This document shows, piece after piece, positions 6,717 to 14,260 of a stretch of DNA of 43,184 nucleotides. Made by a program: the position numbers and the translations under genes. A model generated the notes under the pieces. It did not search any database and was not told the origin of the DNA. It saw only the letters and a program-made list of their open reading frames with translations. The stretch comes from Chlorobium sp. GTDB taxonomy: Bacteria > Bacteroidota > Chlorobiia > Chlorobiales > Chlorobiaceae. Within the stretch, counting starts at the first letter, position 1; each line of letters begins with the position of its first letter. Location of the stretch: assembly GCA_005843815.1 (NCBI GenBank), contig SZYA01000069.1, positions 1 to 43,184 on the forward strand, in the 5' to 3' direction.

Positions 6717-7093
6717 AATGTCTCCGTTATTATTGGCAAATGATTGTACAATTGTTTGTCAAGGCTCGCTAACACCCCGGATGGGCCAATAAACAATAAC
6801 CTTTTATTTGTTCTGTCCGGAATTGCGAGAACTACATGCAGCAGTCGAAGTTCACCGTGCAATAGGCTTAATATAGGACATTATAGTCAATAACAATTAA
6901 ATTAACAATCGTTAATTTAATTCGCGGTTCAAAGAATGCATATTTTTTTGCTGGTTACCGTGTTTAAAGAGAAAATATTCTGGCTGAACAATATCATTTG
7001 TCTCATATTGTTGTGGTGTTATATTTTGGATGTGTGTAACCCGCTTATGCGGATGGTTTTTTTTTTCATCAAGCTTATTTCAGGTATATCGTT
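6717..7093. other. Divergent 377-bp promoter region between cytochrome c5-like gene and resB
   Basis: This AT-rich region has no convincing gene. A perfect 12-bp inverted repeat lies at 6895-6922. Short frames cross the 3' half but have no family resemblance. It must hold promoters for both directions. Confidence 0.5.
6895..6922. promoter_or_regulatory. Perfect 12-bp inverted repeat, operator-like
   Basis: AATTAAATTAAC (6895-6906) and GTTAATTTAATT (6911-6922) are exact reverse complements around the spacer AATC. The core TTAAC-N4-GTTAA has the half-site length and spacing of CRP/FNR-family operators, though the bases differ from the FNR consensus TTGAT-N4-ATCAA. It sits between the divergent c5-like gene (start 6716) and resB (start 7094), so it could regulate either. 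Confidence 0.45.
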
Positions 7094-8335
7094 ATGGTGG
7101 TTGTCCGGCGTCGCTGGTTTCAGACTCCCTGGGAGTTCAGGGAATCTTCTCTTGGTGCAGCACTTATTGTTGTTGCCGGTTTTATTCTTCAGTATGCAAC
7201 GTCAGGGCAGGGTGTTCCTCCGCTCCACCTGCCGCTCAATGCCGTTATTCTGGTACTGTTCGCCGTTCTCACCCTGGGCGTTGGCCTTGGATTCAGGGAG
7301 AATCGTCTCGTTCAGTGGCTTGGAGGAATTCCTCTGGGACTTTCCCTGATTGTTGCTCTTGCGCTTCTCTCCTTGATAGGAGGGGTTATTCCACAAGGGG
7401 AGGTTGCGCCAGGTTCTCTGCCGGCATTGCTTGGTGTAAACCAGATTTTTTCGAGCTGGCCGTTTGCCCTTACGGTTTTACTGTTTCTTGTTAACCTGGG
7501 GCTCTCTCTCTCCTGGCGACTTGTTCCCTTCAGCATGAAAAATATTCAGTTTATCCTGTTTCACGCAGGGTTCTGGATAGCGCTCTCCTGTGGGGTGTTC
7601 GGAAGCCCTGACATTCAGCGCCTCATCATGAAGGTTGATGAGGGCGGGGAGAGTAACATGGCCTATTCGAGGGAGAGCGACAGTGAGCAACAGCTCCCCT
7701 TTTCGGTTTTTCTGCATGATTTCTCGCTTGAGGAGTATCCTCCCCAGCTCTTTTTGTATGATCCAAGGAAAAACCATGCCCTTCAGGAGCTGGCAAAAAC
7801 AACGACTCTCGTCCACAAGGGGGTTAAGGCCTCCTGGAAGGGGGTTGCTGTTGAGGTGCTCGACTTTTTACCCAATGCGCTTCCCGGAAAAAACGGTATC
7901 CCCGAACCGGCAGACCGTACAGCAGGAGTCGCTTTTGCCAAAGTCAGAATCACCAGCACAAATGCAGTGCCGACGTATGCATGGATCAGCTCCATTAGCC
8001 CAATGATGAAACCCTGGGCAGCACCAATTGGAGAACTCTTGCTGGTCATGGCACCTGGTACACCGAAAGCATTTCGTTCTGACGTAACAGTGCGTGGTGA
8101 AAGCGGTCAACTGGTAACAGCGACGCTTGAAGTTAACCATCCGATAAACGTTATGGGATGGAAGCTCTATCAGATGGGATACGATGACGAAGCTGGAAGA
8201 TGGTCGAAGTATAGCCTTATAGAGGTTATCCGCGATCCCTGGTTACCGGCAGTCTATCTTGGATTTTTTATGATTATGGCAGGCAATGTGCTGTTTTTCT
8301 GGAATGGCATTAAACAAAAAGAGGTGGCATCATGA
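7094..8335 (+). CDS. resB: ResB/Ccs1-family cytochrome c maturation protein
   Basis: This 413-residue membrane protein belongs to System II cytochrome c biogenesis. It has hydrophobic segments near residues 20-35, 46-62, 76-98 and 116-132. A large periplasmic part follows (about 170-385, including NHPINVMGWKLYQMGYDD, typical of ResB), then a last membrane helix near 388-408. With ResC it delivers reduced haem to apocytochromes on the outer side of the membrane. The stop overlaps the resC start (ATGA at 8332-8335), so the two are coupled. Upstream frames reach further left in other phases, but the ATG at 7094 gives the expected N terminus. A weak CAGG lies about ten bases before it. The clients are probably the c-type cytochromes of this window and PscC. 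Confidence 0.88.
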   Translation: MVVVRRRWFQTPWEFRESSLGAALIVVAGFILQYATSGQGVPPLHLPLNAVILVLFAVLTLGVGLGFRENRLVQWLGGIPLGLSLIVALALLSLIGGVIPQGEVAPGSLPALLGVNQIFSSWPFALTVLLFLVNLGLSLSWRLVPFSMKNIQFILFHAGFWIALSCGVFGSPDIQRLIMKVDEGGESNMAYSRESDSEQQLPFSVFLHDFSLEEYPPQLFLYDPRKNHALQELAKTTTLVHKGVKASWKGVAVEVLDFLPNALPGKNGIPEPADRTAGVAFAKVRITSTNAVPTYAWISSISPMMKPWAAPIGELLLVMAPGTPKAFRSDVTVRGESGQLVTATLEVNHPINVMGWKLYQMGYDDEAGRWSKYSLIEVIRDPWLPAVYLGFFMIMAGNVLFFWNGIKQKEVAS

Positions 8336-9129
8336 TTTTTGATTTTAACACGGCTGCCAAAGCGGCTATCGGCTGCTGGGCAACAGGTTCGCTCCTCTCT
8401 CTTTTTGCGCGACGAACTCCGGCGCTCAAACTCCCGGCATTGATGCTCTCATTTGCAGGCTCTCTGGTTATGGTTGGCTTTATCGCCTCATACTGGTCAC
8501 TCCTCGACCGTCCACCGCTCAGAACACTGGGCGAAACACGCCTCTGGTATGCGGCGCTTATCCCCCTTGTCGGATTTCTGGTTGAGTATCGCTGGAAAAT
8601 AACCTGGCTCAAATACTACTGCATGGGTTTGGCCACATTTTTCCTTGTCATCAACATGCTCCATCCCGAGGTGTTCGACAAAACCCTGATGCCCGCACTG
8701 CAGAGTCCGTGGTTTATTCCGCATGTGGTGGTCTATCTGGTCGGCTATGTGATGCTGGCGGCCTCCTCTGTAACGGCTTTGCACAATGTCTCCCTGCAAC
8801 TGAGAGCCAAAGGCAATGTGAATGGCGAATCGGTGTCGCACTATCTGGCGCTTCTGGGCTTTGTGCTCCTCTCATTCGGTCTGATATTCGGGGCCTTGTG
8901 GGCAAAAGAGGCCTGGGGCCATTACTGGACATGGGATCCAAAAGAGACCTGGGCATTCCTGTCGTGGCTGGCCTATCTCGGCTATCTTCATGCCTGTCGC
9001 TACAAGATTGACCGGGGGAAGTTGCAATGGTATCTCGCCCTCTCTTTTCTGGTGCTTCTGGTCTGCTGGTTTGGAGTGAACTACCTCCCTTCTGCCAGGA
9101 ATAGCGTGCACACCTACACGCAAAGCTGA
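8332..9129 (+). CDS. ccsA: CcsA/ResC-family haem handling protein for cytochrome c maturation
   Basis: This 265-residue multi-pass membrane protein carries the tryptophan-rich WWD signature WGHYWTWDPKETW at residues 195-207, which binds haem on the outer face. Candidate haem-ligand histidines are His131 (WFIPHVVVYL) and His220 (LGYLHACR). About eight hydrophobic segments are visible. It forms the haem channel and synthase with ResB. Its start overlaps the resB stop by four bases. The gene ends the pair; a long stem-loop follows at 9138-9173. Confidence 0.92.
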   Translation: MIFDFNTAAKAAIGCWATGSLLSLFARRTPALKLPALMLSFAGSLVMVGFIASYWSLLDRPPLRTLGETRLWYAALIPLVGFLVEYRWKITWLKYYCMGLATFFLVINMLHPEVFDKTLMPALQSPWFIPHVVVYLVGYVMLAASSVTALHNVSLQLRAKGNVNGESVSHYLALLGFVLLSFGLIFGALWAKEAWGHYWTWDPKETWAFLSWLAYLGYLHACRYKIDRGKLQWYLALSFLVLLVCWFGVNYLPSARNSVHTYTQS

Positions 9130-9137
9130 CCCTCCGT

Positions 9138-9173
9138 TTTTGCCCTGCCATCTTCGCTGGTGGCAGGGCAAAA
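9138..9173. other. Stem-loop after resC with 13-bp arms
   Basis: TTTTGCCCTGCCA (9138-9150) pairs perfectly with TGGCAGGGCAAAA (9161-9173) around a 10-nt loop, starting 8 bp after the resC stop. The T-run precedes the stem and the A-run follows it on either strand, so it lacks the 3' U-tail of a normal intrinsic terminator. It may still mark or protect the transcript end. Confidence 0.6.
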
Positions 9174-9188
9174 GCACTCGAAAAAATT

Positions 9189-9243
9189 TTAAGAATCTTT
9201 TAAGTTTTTGTTAAGAATCCCTTAAGGGATGAGCTGTTATGTT
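9189..9243 (+). promoter_or_regulatory. Four exact TTAAG repeats at 11-bp period plus -10
   Basis: TTAAG occurs at 9189, 9200, 9211 and 9222, exactly 11 bp apart. Eleven bases after the last copy (9227-9237) comes TATGTT at 9238-9243 as a -10 hexamer. The last repeat lies in a perfect palindrome ATCCCTTAAGGGAT (9217-9230). Read on the other strand each unit begins CTTAA, the core of cyanobacterial Pho boxes, which also repeat every 11 bp. It lies 72 bp before the ATG at 9315 and is the clearest of three such sites. Confidence 0.68.
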
Positions 9244-9314
9244 CATGGAATAAGTGAGCGTTGGAGCTTTTATTTATGCAGAAAAACAAGAACACTTTTA
9301 ACTGAAACAAATTT

Positions 9315-10007
9315 ATGAGACAGAAACAGGGCACAAGGTACAGGTTGCTTCTCCTGGTGATGACCGTAATCACCTCCCTTTGTTATCTTCGGGCAGATGG
9401 AGGCGAGAGGTTTTTCGACATCGACCATAATGGCTACAACACCGTCACCAAGGGGGGCAAGGTGTGGATGAAGGATAATCTGAACGTATCAAAATACCGT
9501 AATGGCGATACTGTGCGCCAGGTTGAAAGTGGTGCGGAATGGCTTGCGGCGGCGGCGAAAGGAGAGGGTGTATGGTGTTATTATAATAATGACAGCGCCA
9601 AAGGCAAAACCTATGGCCGTCTGTACAACTGGTATGCTGTCAATGATCCAAGAGGACTCGCTCCACAGGGTTGGCATATAGCAACCGAAGCGGAGTGGAG
9701 GGGTTTGTCCAGATATTTGGCTGGCGATCCTGTTCCCGCAGCAAGAAAGGCGAATGCAACGGCCGCCTGGCGCTATCCTTATGCATCTGTTGATGATGTC
9801 ATGGACTTTAATGCCCTGCAGGGAGGTCTCAGAGTAGCCGAAGATGATATCTTCAACTCTCTTGGTGAGGATGCGTGGTTCTGGTCAACATCGGAGGGCT
9901 CGAAAACTCATGCCTGGGCTGCACAGTTTAACTTCGACAGCTCATTTATCAATGTCAGTGTTCATGATAAAAGAGATGGTCTTGCCGTTCGTTGCGTACA
10001 GGATTGA
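9315..10007 (+). CDS. Secreted Fibrobacter succinogenes-type major paralogous domain protein
   Basis: This 230-residue protein has a signal peptide (residues 1-27). One copy of the domain known as Fib_succ_major follows: VWMKDNLN, then GRLYNWYAVNDPRGLAPQGW, then WxxLSRYL, FWSTSE and, at the C terminus, AVRCVQD. The fold is related to C-type lectin/sulfatase-modifying domains, and most members are surface-exposed or secreted with unknown ligands. It is a single-gene transcription unit with its own four-repeat operator just upstream. No Shine-Dalgarno is visible before the ATG. A role in envelope or carbohydrate interaction is only an inference. Confidence 0.85.
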   Translation: MRQKQGTRYRLLLLVMTVITSLCYLRADGGERFFDIDHNGYNTVTKGGKVWMKDNLNVSKYRNGDTVRQVESGAEWLAAAAKGEGVWCYYNNDSAKGKTYGRLYNWYAVNDPRGLAPQGWHIATEAEWRGLSRYLAGDPVPAARKANATAAWRYPYASVDDVMDFNALQGGLRVAEDDIFNSLGEDAWFWSTSEGSKTHAWAAQFNFDSSFINVSVHDKRDGLAVRCVQD

Positions 10008-10024
10008 TCTTTGTCGTTTTTTTG

Positions 10025-10053
10025 TTGCGGGTAATCCAGTTGGTTATCCGCAA
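10025..10053. other. Stem-loop between convergent gene ends
   Basis: TTGCGGGTAA (10025-10034) pairs with TTATCCGCAA (10044-10053), a 10-bp stem with one G-U pair on the plus-strand RNA, between the convergent ends of the Fibrobacter-type gene and mnmE. A T7 run lies on its left side, so on neither strand does a U-run follow the stem directly. Confidence 0.5.
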
Positions 10054-10082
10054 TATCTCCACAGGAAGAGTTGAAAACATCC

Positions 10083-11504
10083 TCACTTTCCAATACAGAA
10101 CCGGTCAAAGATGAGGGAGAGAATCTCTTCGTTGACCACTTTTCCGGTGATTTCTCCCACAAACTCCAGCGCTGAGCGGAGTTCAAAGGCGACAAGTTCT
10201 GTTGCTGCATTTTCGCCAATCAGCTCCAGGGCATTGTTGATGCTTTCGGATGCATTACGAAGCGCTTCATAGTGGCGCAGACTGGTGACAAGCACGCTCG
10301 CCTCTTGTTGTCTGTGCAGCCCCTCCGCCATATTACTCATCAAGAGCTTGAGCCATTCAACTCCCTCTCCCTTTGCGGCTGCTGTGCCACAAACATCGCA
10401 ACCGGTTGCTGTTCGAAGTTGTTTCAGTCGTTCGTCGCTTTCCGGGATAAGATCGGTTTTATTGGCAACCACCAGCAGACGCGCCGCAGGGTAACGAACA
10501 AGAAATTCATCAATTGCGGGAACTTCATCAAGATATTCGTTACGGCTGATGTCAATGAGGTAGAGAATCAGGTCAGCTTCGGATATTTTTTTGTAACTGC
10601 GCCGGATCCCTTCATGCTCAATCTCCCCCTCCCCTTCGCGAAGTCCCGCAGTATCGGTGAGGCGAAACATGGTTTTGTTGTGTACAAAGCACTCTTCGAT
10701 ATAGTCGCGTGTTGTGCCGGGTTGATGGCTTACAATTGAGCGCTCTTCGCCAAGCAGGGTATTGAGCAGTGTTGACTTGCCAGCGTTCGGCCTTCCCGCA
10801 ATAACGGTTGCCACTCCCTCTTTCAGAATCCGGCCATGCTGGTAAGAGTCGATGAGGAGTGACAACTCTGCCTGCAGCACCTGTAACTCTGCCTGAAGCC
10901 CGGTGCGGCTCTGGAATTCAACATCCTCTTCACTGAAGTCAAGCTCAAGCTCAAGAAGGGCGCAGGAACGCAGAAGCTCTTCCCTCATGGCATCAAGCCG
11001 GGTGGAGAGTGCCCCCTCCATCTGGGTCACTGCGGTGCGGAATGCTGATTCCGATCGCGCATGGATCATTTCGCCAATTGCCTCTGCCTGCAGGAGATCA
11101 ATGCGGCCGTTCAAAAAGGCCCGTCGGGTAAACTCTCCGGGCTCAGCCAGTCGGCACCCCTCATCAAGCAACACCTTCAGAATGTGTTTTACCACAACCG
11201 GCCCCCCATGGCAGCTCAGCTCAACCATATCCTCCATGGTAAAGGAGTTTGGTGAGCGAAATACCAGTGCAACCACCTCATCAACAAGCCCCTCGCTGTC
11301 GTGTACTGCGCCAAAATGGGCCCTGAACCCTTTCGATTGCGCAAAGTGAAATGAGGGGTTGCCCTTTTTGCGGAACACCTTTTGGGCAATGTCAAAAACC
11401 CCTCTGCCGCTGATACGGACTACGGCAAGAGCACCGATACCCACAGGTGTGGCTATGGCGGCGATTGGCTCCTGCTGCTGAATCGTAATTGATACAGTGG
11501 TCAT
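10083..11504 (-). CDS. mnmE: tRNA uridine-34 5-carboxymethylaminomethyl modification GTPase MnmE
   Basis: This 473-residue protein works with MnmG to add the cmnm5 group to the wobble uridine of certain tRNAs. The N-terminal formyl-THF-binding dimerisation domain (about 1-125) begins EPIAAIATPVGIGALAVVRISG. A helical domain follows, with the GTPase inserted: G1 GRPNAGKST at 237-245, TTRD at 264-267, DTAG at 284-287 and NKTD at 348-351. The C terminus is the essential FCIGK motif with its catalytic Cys. The length is normal (E. coli 454). Its ATG overlaps the stop of the upstream OLD-family gene (ATGA at 11501-11504), so a housekeeping gene is translationally coupled to a defence-type gene. 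Confidence 0.96.
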   Translation of the reverse strand: MTTVSITIQQQEPIAAIATPVGIGALAVVRISGRGVFDIAQKVFRKKGNPSFHFAQSKGFRAHFGAVHDSEGLVDEVVALVFRSPNSFTMEDMVELSCHGGPVVVKHILKVLLDEGCRLAEPGEFTRRAFLNGRIDLLQAEAIGEMIHARSESAFRTAVTQMEGALSTRLDAMREELLRSCALLELELDFSEEDVEFQSRTGLQAELQVLQAELSLLIDSYQHGRILKEGVATVIAGRPNAGKSTLLNTLLGEERSIVSHQPGTTRDYIEECFVHNKTMFRLTDTAGLREGEGEIEHEGIRRSYKKISEADLILYLIDISRNEYLDEVPAIDEFLVRYPAARLLVVANKTDLIPESDERLKQLRTATGCDVCGTAAAKGEGVEWLKLLMSNMAEGLHRQQEASVLVTSLRHYEALRNASESINNALELIGENAATELVAFELRSALEFVGEITGKVVNEEILSLIFDRFCIGK

Positions 11505-13303
11505 GATGTGGCGATGGATGGTTGGCGAGATGATGACGATGTTGTGTCGGTCATGGCAAGAAGTTTTGCCATAAACTGATGCACATCGTCATGAATTTCA
11601 TCGGCAGTCATACTGAGCGCCACCTGTTCACGCAAAAGCTGTAACGATGGATTTCTTTTCCTCAACTGATGGAAAAGGGAATTATCGTTCTCAAACAACA
11701 GTCGCTTTCCATCAACAACACTGAAAATGTTTGCTGTAATATCGCGCCATATTTTGCCTTGGGGCAGGGTTAAATTTTCGTCAGCAAAAAATTGATCAAT
11801 CGAGTGTAACATTGGTTGCGCAACAAGATCATCCGCGCGACACTCTGTCTGTTGCAACGCTGCACGTTTCCATGCATCCGGAACAATCAGGTAGTTTTCG
11901 ATATTCTTTCGTGTCCACTCAAAAAGAGCTGGATTCTCCATTGCCGGGTGAAATGCGTTTTCGGTGCTATCGTAGTCAAAGAGCATAAGCCTTGAAACTG
12001 TCGGAATAATCTGTTGCAATGCTTTAAAATGTTCATTGGCAGCATCTTTCATTGCACTTTTATTGCCACCACCCATCGGCTTGAAGCACAGTTTATCCAT
12101 AGCCTCCTGCACACCGCATTGAGCAGCCCAGGCCCGCAGAATTCGTTCATCACTTTCTCCTTCCACATAAAGAATATACGGTGATGCCATGAGCCTGACA
12201 ATCTCTTCATTCGACACGTCAGCCATCGCCCGCAATACGTCAGGAATCGATTGAATCCGTTTTGGCTGTTGACCCATCAAAGAGACGATTTGACTTGTAT
12301 CAACGCCTCTTGCAAACTCTTCGGCATGAGTAGCAATCAGAAACTGGGTACTCCTCTCATAAGATTTTCGCTTAAAAAAATCAAGAATTTCCCGTTGGAG
12401 GTTAACATGCAGATGGGCATCAGGCTCATCAAGCAGAATGGTTGTTGGTTTGTAGCCGTAAAGAAATGCAAATAGTGTCAGTATCTGATGGAAGCCGCTT
12501 CCTCCGGCTATTATGTCGAATGCTTTTCCATTCTGTCGATAGTCAACAGTGATATAAACATCTTTTTGTGAGTCATATTTCGGTTTAAGAATTATTACCG
12601 AAAACCATCGTTCAATAAAGGTTACTAATTCAGCCCACTCTTTTAATGCAACATTGCGGTCAGTTAGACGTTCCCTGATGGGTATCAGCTCGGGTTGCCT
12701 TTTAATAGAAGCTTGACTGACAAGAAGAAGCAAGTTGCGTAACACACTGCCTGGTTGACCTTTTCCAATTTGCTGGCGAATCGGTGCAACATCAAGCCAT
12801 TTTTCTGTCGGTTCAAGACCTGAGAATGGCGGGACATAAGCAATTTTTGGCAGCACATCACCTTGCTCAAGTGAACGGAACTTTGCCCATCCATCTTCAG
12901 GAATAGCATAGATTGTTTGTGGAGAGTGATAGCGGAGATCGACACCAAAAACCTCTGTTTTTTCAGGAGCAATTTGCCACTCCACAACAATCTGAACAAG
13001 AATAAATTCTTGTCTCCGTTTTCCATCAACAACAGGGTATGCCCGGTCTGTTCTATCCTTCCATAACAGGTTAAACTCCGGTACAGGCAGAGCCGTAAAG
13101 TTGGGAAGCACAATCTGTATGCCTTTAGAACCCCGTCGCGGTGAACGGTGAAATTCATCGACGCAGTACTGCCAGATGGCAAGCGCCTGAAGCACGGTGC
13201 TTTTGCCGCTGTTGTTTCGGCCAACGAGCAGATCGAAGCGTGTAAAATCGTAGGTCTGCTCTCCGACATTCTTGAAATTGCGCAGTGTCAAACGGGTAAT
13301 CAT
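11501..13303 (-). CDS. OLD-family ATPase/TOPRIM nuclease
   Basis: This 600-residue protein has an ABC/SMC-type ATPase: Walker A GRNNSGKST at 28-36, a signature-like IAGGSGFHQ around 265-273, Walker B TILLDEPDAHLH at 288-299 and an H-loop ATHAEE at 324-329. A TOPRIM module follows, with Glu381 in VEGESDE and Asp443/Asp445 in LFDYD, the residues that bind the catalytic metals. This order is that of OLD (overcoming lysogenisation defect) nucleases, which include anti-phage effectors such as GajA of Gabija. No UvrD-like helicase partner follows; instead mnmE overlaps the stop codon. Upstream are a 17-codon leader ORF, overlapping the start as ATGA, and a MazE/MazF pair. A role in defence or DNA repair is inferred. 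Confidence 0.85.
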   Translation of the reverse strand: MITRLTLRNFKNVGEQTYDFTRFDLLVGRNNSGKSTVLQALAIWQYCVDEFHRSPRRGSKGIQIVLPNFTALPVPEFNLLWKDRTDRAYPVVDGKRRQEFILVQIVVEWQIAPEKTEVFGVDLRYHSPQTIYAIPEDGWAKFRSLEQGDVLPKIAYVPPFSGLEPTEKWLDVAPIRQQIGKGQPGSVLRNLLLLVSQASIKRQPELIPIRERLTDRNVALKEWAELVTFIERWFSVIILKPKYDSQKDVYITVDYRQNGKAFDIIAGGSGFHQILTLFAFLYGYKPTTILLDEPDAHLHVNLQREILDFFKRKSYERSTQFLIATHAEEFARGVDTSQIVSLMGQQPKRIQSIPDVLRAMADVSNEEIVRLMASPYILYVEGESDERILRAWAAQCGVQEAMDKLCFKPMGGGNKSAMKDAANEHFKALQQIIPTVSRLMLFDYDSTENAFHPAMENPALFEWTRKNIENYLIVPDAWKRAALQQTECRADDLVAQPMLHSIDQFFADENLTLPQGKIWRDITANIFSVVDGKRLLFENDNSLFHQLRKRNPSLQLLREQVALSMTADEIHDDVHQFMAKLLAMTDTTSSSSRQPSIATS

Positions 13304-13353
13304 AGCTCTCTGCTCATGTTGTTGAGTATTAGCGTCGTTGCATTAGTATGCAT
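13300..13353 (-). CDS. 17-codon leader ORF coupled to the OLD-family gene
   Basis: On the minus strand AAAGGAAAAAAAT precedes an ATG at 13353-13351. The ORF encodes MHTNATTLILNNMSREL and ends in TGA at 13302-13300, which overlaps the ATG of the OLD gene (13303-13301). The purine-rich ribosome site with correct spacing and the exact stop/start overlap suggest translational coupling, since the OLD ATG has no Shine-Dalgarno outside the end of this ORF (it contains AGAGAG). It could also be chance. Confidence 0.4.
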   Translation of the reverse strand: MHTNATTLILNNMSREL

Positions 13354-13400
13354 ATTTTTTTCCTTTTCCCGTTATCCCACGTTGAACACCGGCATAACTT

Positions 13401-13739
13401 TCAGCCACCAATAATTTCGTTAAGCCCTTCAATGACCAAATCCATTTCTCTGGCAGAAACTGCGCCCAGTTTTTTGCCAATACGATCAACAGAGAGAGTT
13501 CTGATTTGGCTGATTTTAACCCACGACTGTTTTGGCAAATCGGTGGATTCAAGCTGCAAGGTCAATGGAAACCCTGCTTTTTGAGGTTGACTTGTCAAGG
13601 CTGTTGCAATAACGGTTCCCGATCGTTCATTAAACACGTCATGGCTGAGTACCAGAACAGGGCGCAGGCCCGATTGCTCGTTGCCTCTGGCGGGATTCAG
13701 CTCAGCCCATCGTATTTCGCCCCTCAGTATTCTGGCCAT
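13401..13739 (-). CDS. mazF: MazF/PemK-family toxin endoribonuclease
   Basis: This 112-residue protein has the PemK/MazF fold. RGEIRWAELNPARGNEQSGLRPVLVLS covers the first strands with the conserved Arg-Pro-Val-Leu-Val. VIATALTS follows, and then WVKISQIRTLSVDRIGKKLGAVS, the typical C-terminal motif. Family members cut mRNA at short sequences and are neutralised by the antitoxin encoded just upstream. The start overlaps the antitoxin frame by 16 bp (13724-13739), the usual arrangement. The OLD-family gene follows after 97 bp that hold a leader ORF. Confidence 0.92.
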   Translation of the reverse strand: MARILRGEIRWAELNPARGNEQSGLRPVLVLSHDVFNERSGTVIATALTSQPQKAGFPLTLQLESTDLPKQSWVKISQIRTLSVDRIGKKLGAVSAREMDLVIEGLNEIIGG

Positions 13740-13966
13740 GCGTCAATCTCTCCGGTAATGCCCTCTTCTGCCAGGTTGCACTCTTCAATTGGATCAAGTT
13801 TTGCGCACTCTTCTGCCAGCCGGGAATGCTCAATGTGCCTGATTTTTTCACATAATGCTTCCTCTATTGCCTGACTGCGATTGCGGAAAATGTTTTTTTG
13901 CACGAGATGGTCGATCTTTATCAAGGCTGCGGCATCAACCGTTATTGCAATTTTTGTTTTTCCCAT
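13724..13966 (-). CDS. Ribbon-helix-helix antitoxin (MazE/CopG-like)
   Basis: This 80-residue protein begins KIAITVDAAALIKIDHLV, a DNA-binding ribbon, followed by RNRSQAIEEALCEKI, the helix-helix with the Arg-Ser-Gln-Ala-Ile-Glu-Glu-Ala pattern of CopG-type repressors. The acidic C-terminal part (EECAKLDPIEECNLAEEG) is suited to wrap the toxin. It is the first gene of the pair and probably represses its own promoter in 13967-14050. The pair's overlap with mazF supports the assignment. Confidence 0.88.
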   Translation of the reverse strand: MGKTKIAITVDAAALIKIDHLVQKNIFRNRSQAIEEALCEKIRHIEHSRLAEECAKLDPIEECNLAEEGITGEIDAWPEY

Positions 13967-14260
13967 GGCTGTTCGCTTAACAAGAATTTATCCTACCTTT
14001 TATCATACCAATCTATCTTGAGATAACCAACAGCTTTTTCCTGGTAATGCTGATAACTGCTTATAATTGTTGGTCGTTACGTTTGCATGAAATGGGAGGG
14101 TTTACATTGCGCTAAACAATGGCGACACTTCTCAGTATAAGAAATAGCCGCAAGAAAGCGTAACTTCAGGGCAACACGCTGCCATCGACGGCTTAAGCCG
14201 CAAGCAGCAGCAGCATTTTCCCGGCGGCGAATGCCGACAACCGACCAAACATGACAACCC
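13967..14260. other. Divergent promoter region between antitoxin gene and mazG
   Basis: No gene was found in these 294 bp. The antitoxin-proximal third is AT-rich, as a promoter would be. A perfect 12-bp palindrome CGGCTTAAGCCG lies at 14189-14200. Nothing else was recognised. Confidence 0.45.

Noticed and set aside
6895..6922. FNR box
   Set aside because: The spacing fits, but the half-site TTAAC differs from TTGAT; only a CRP/FNR-like operator in general can be suggested.
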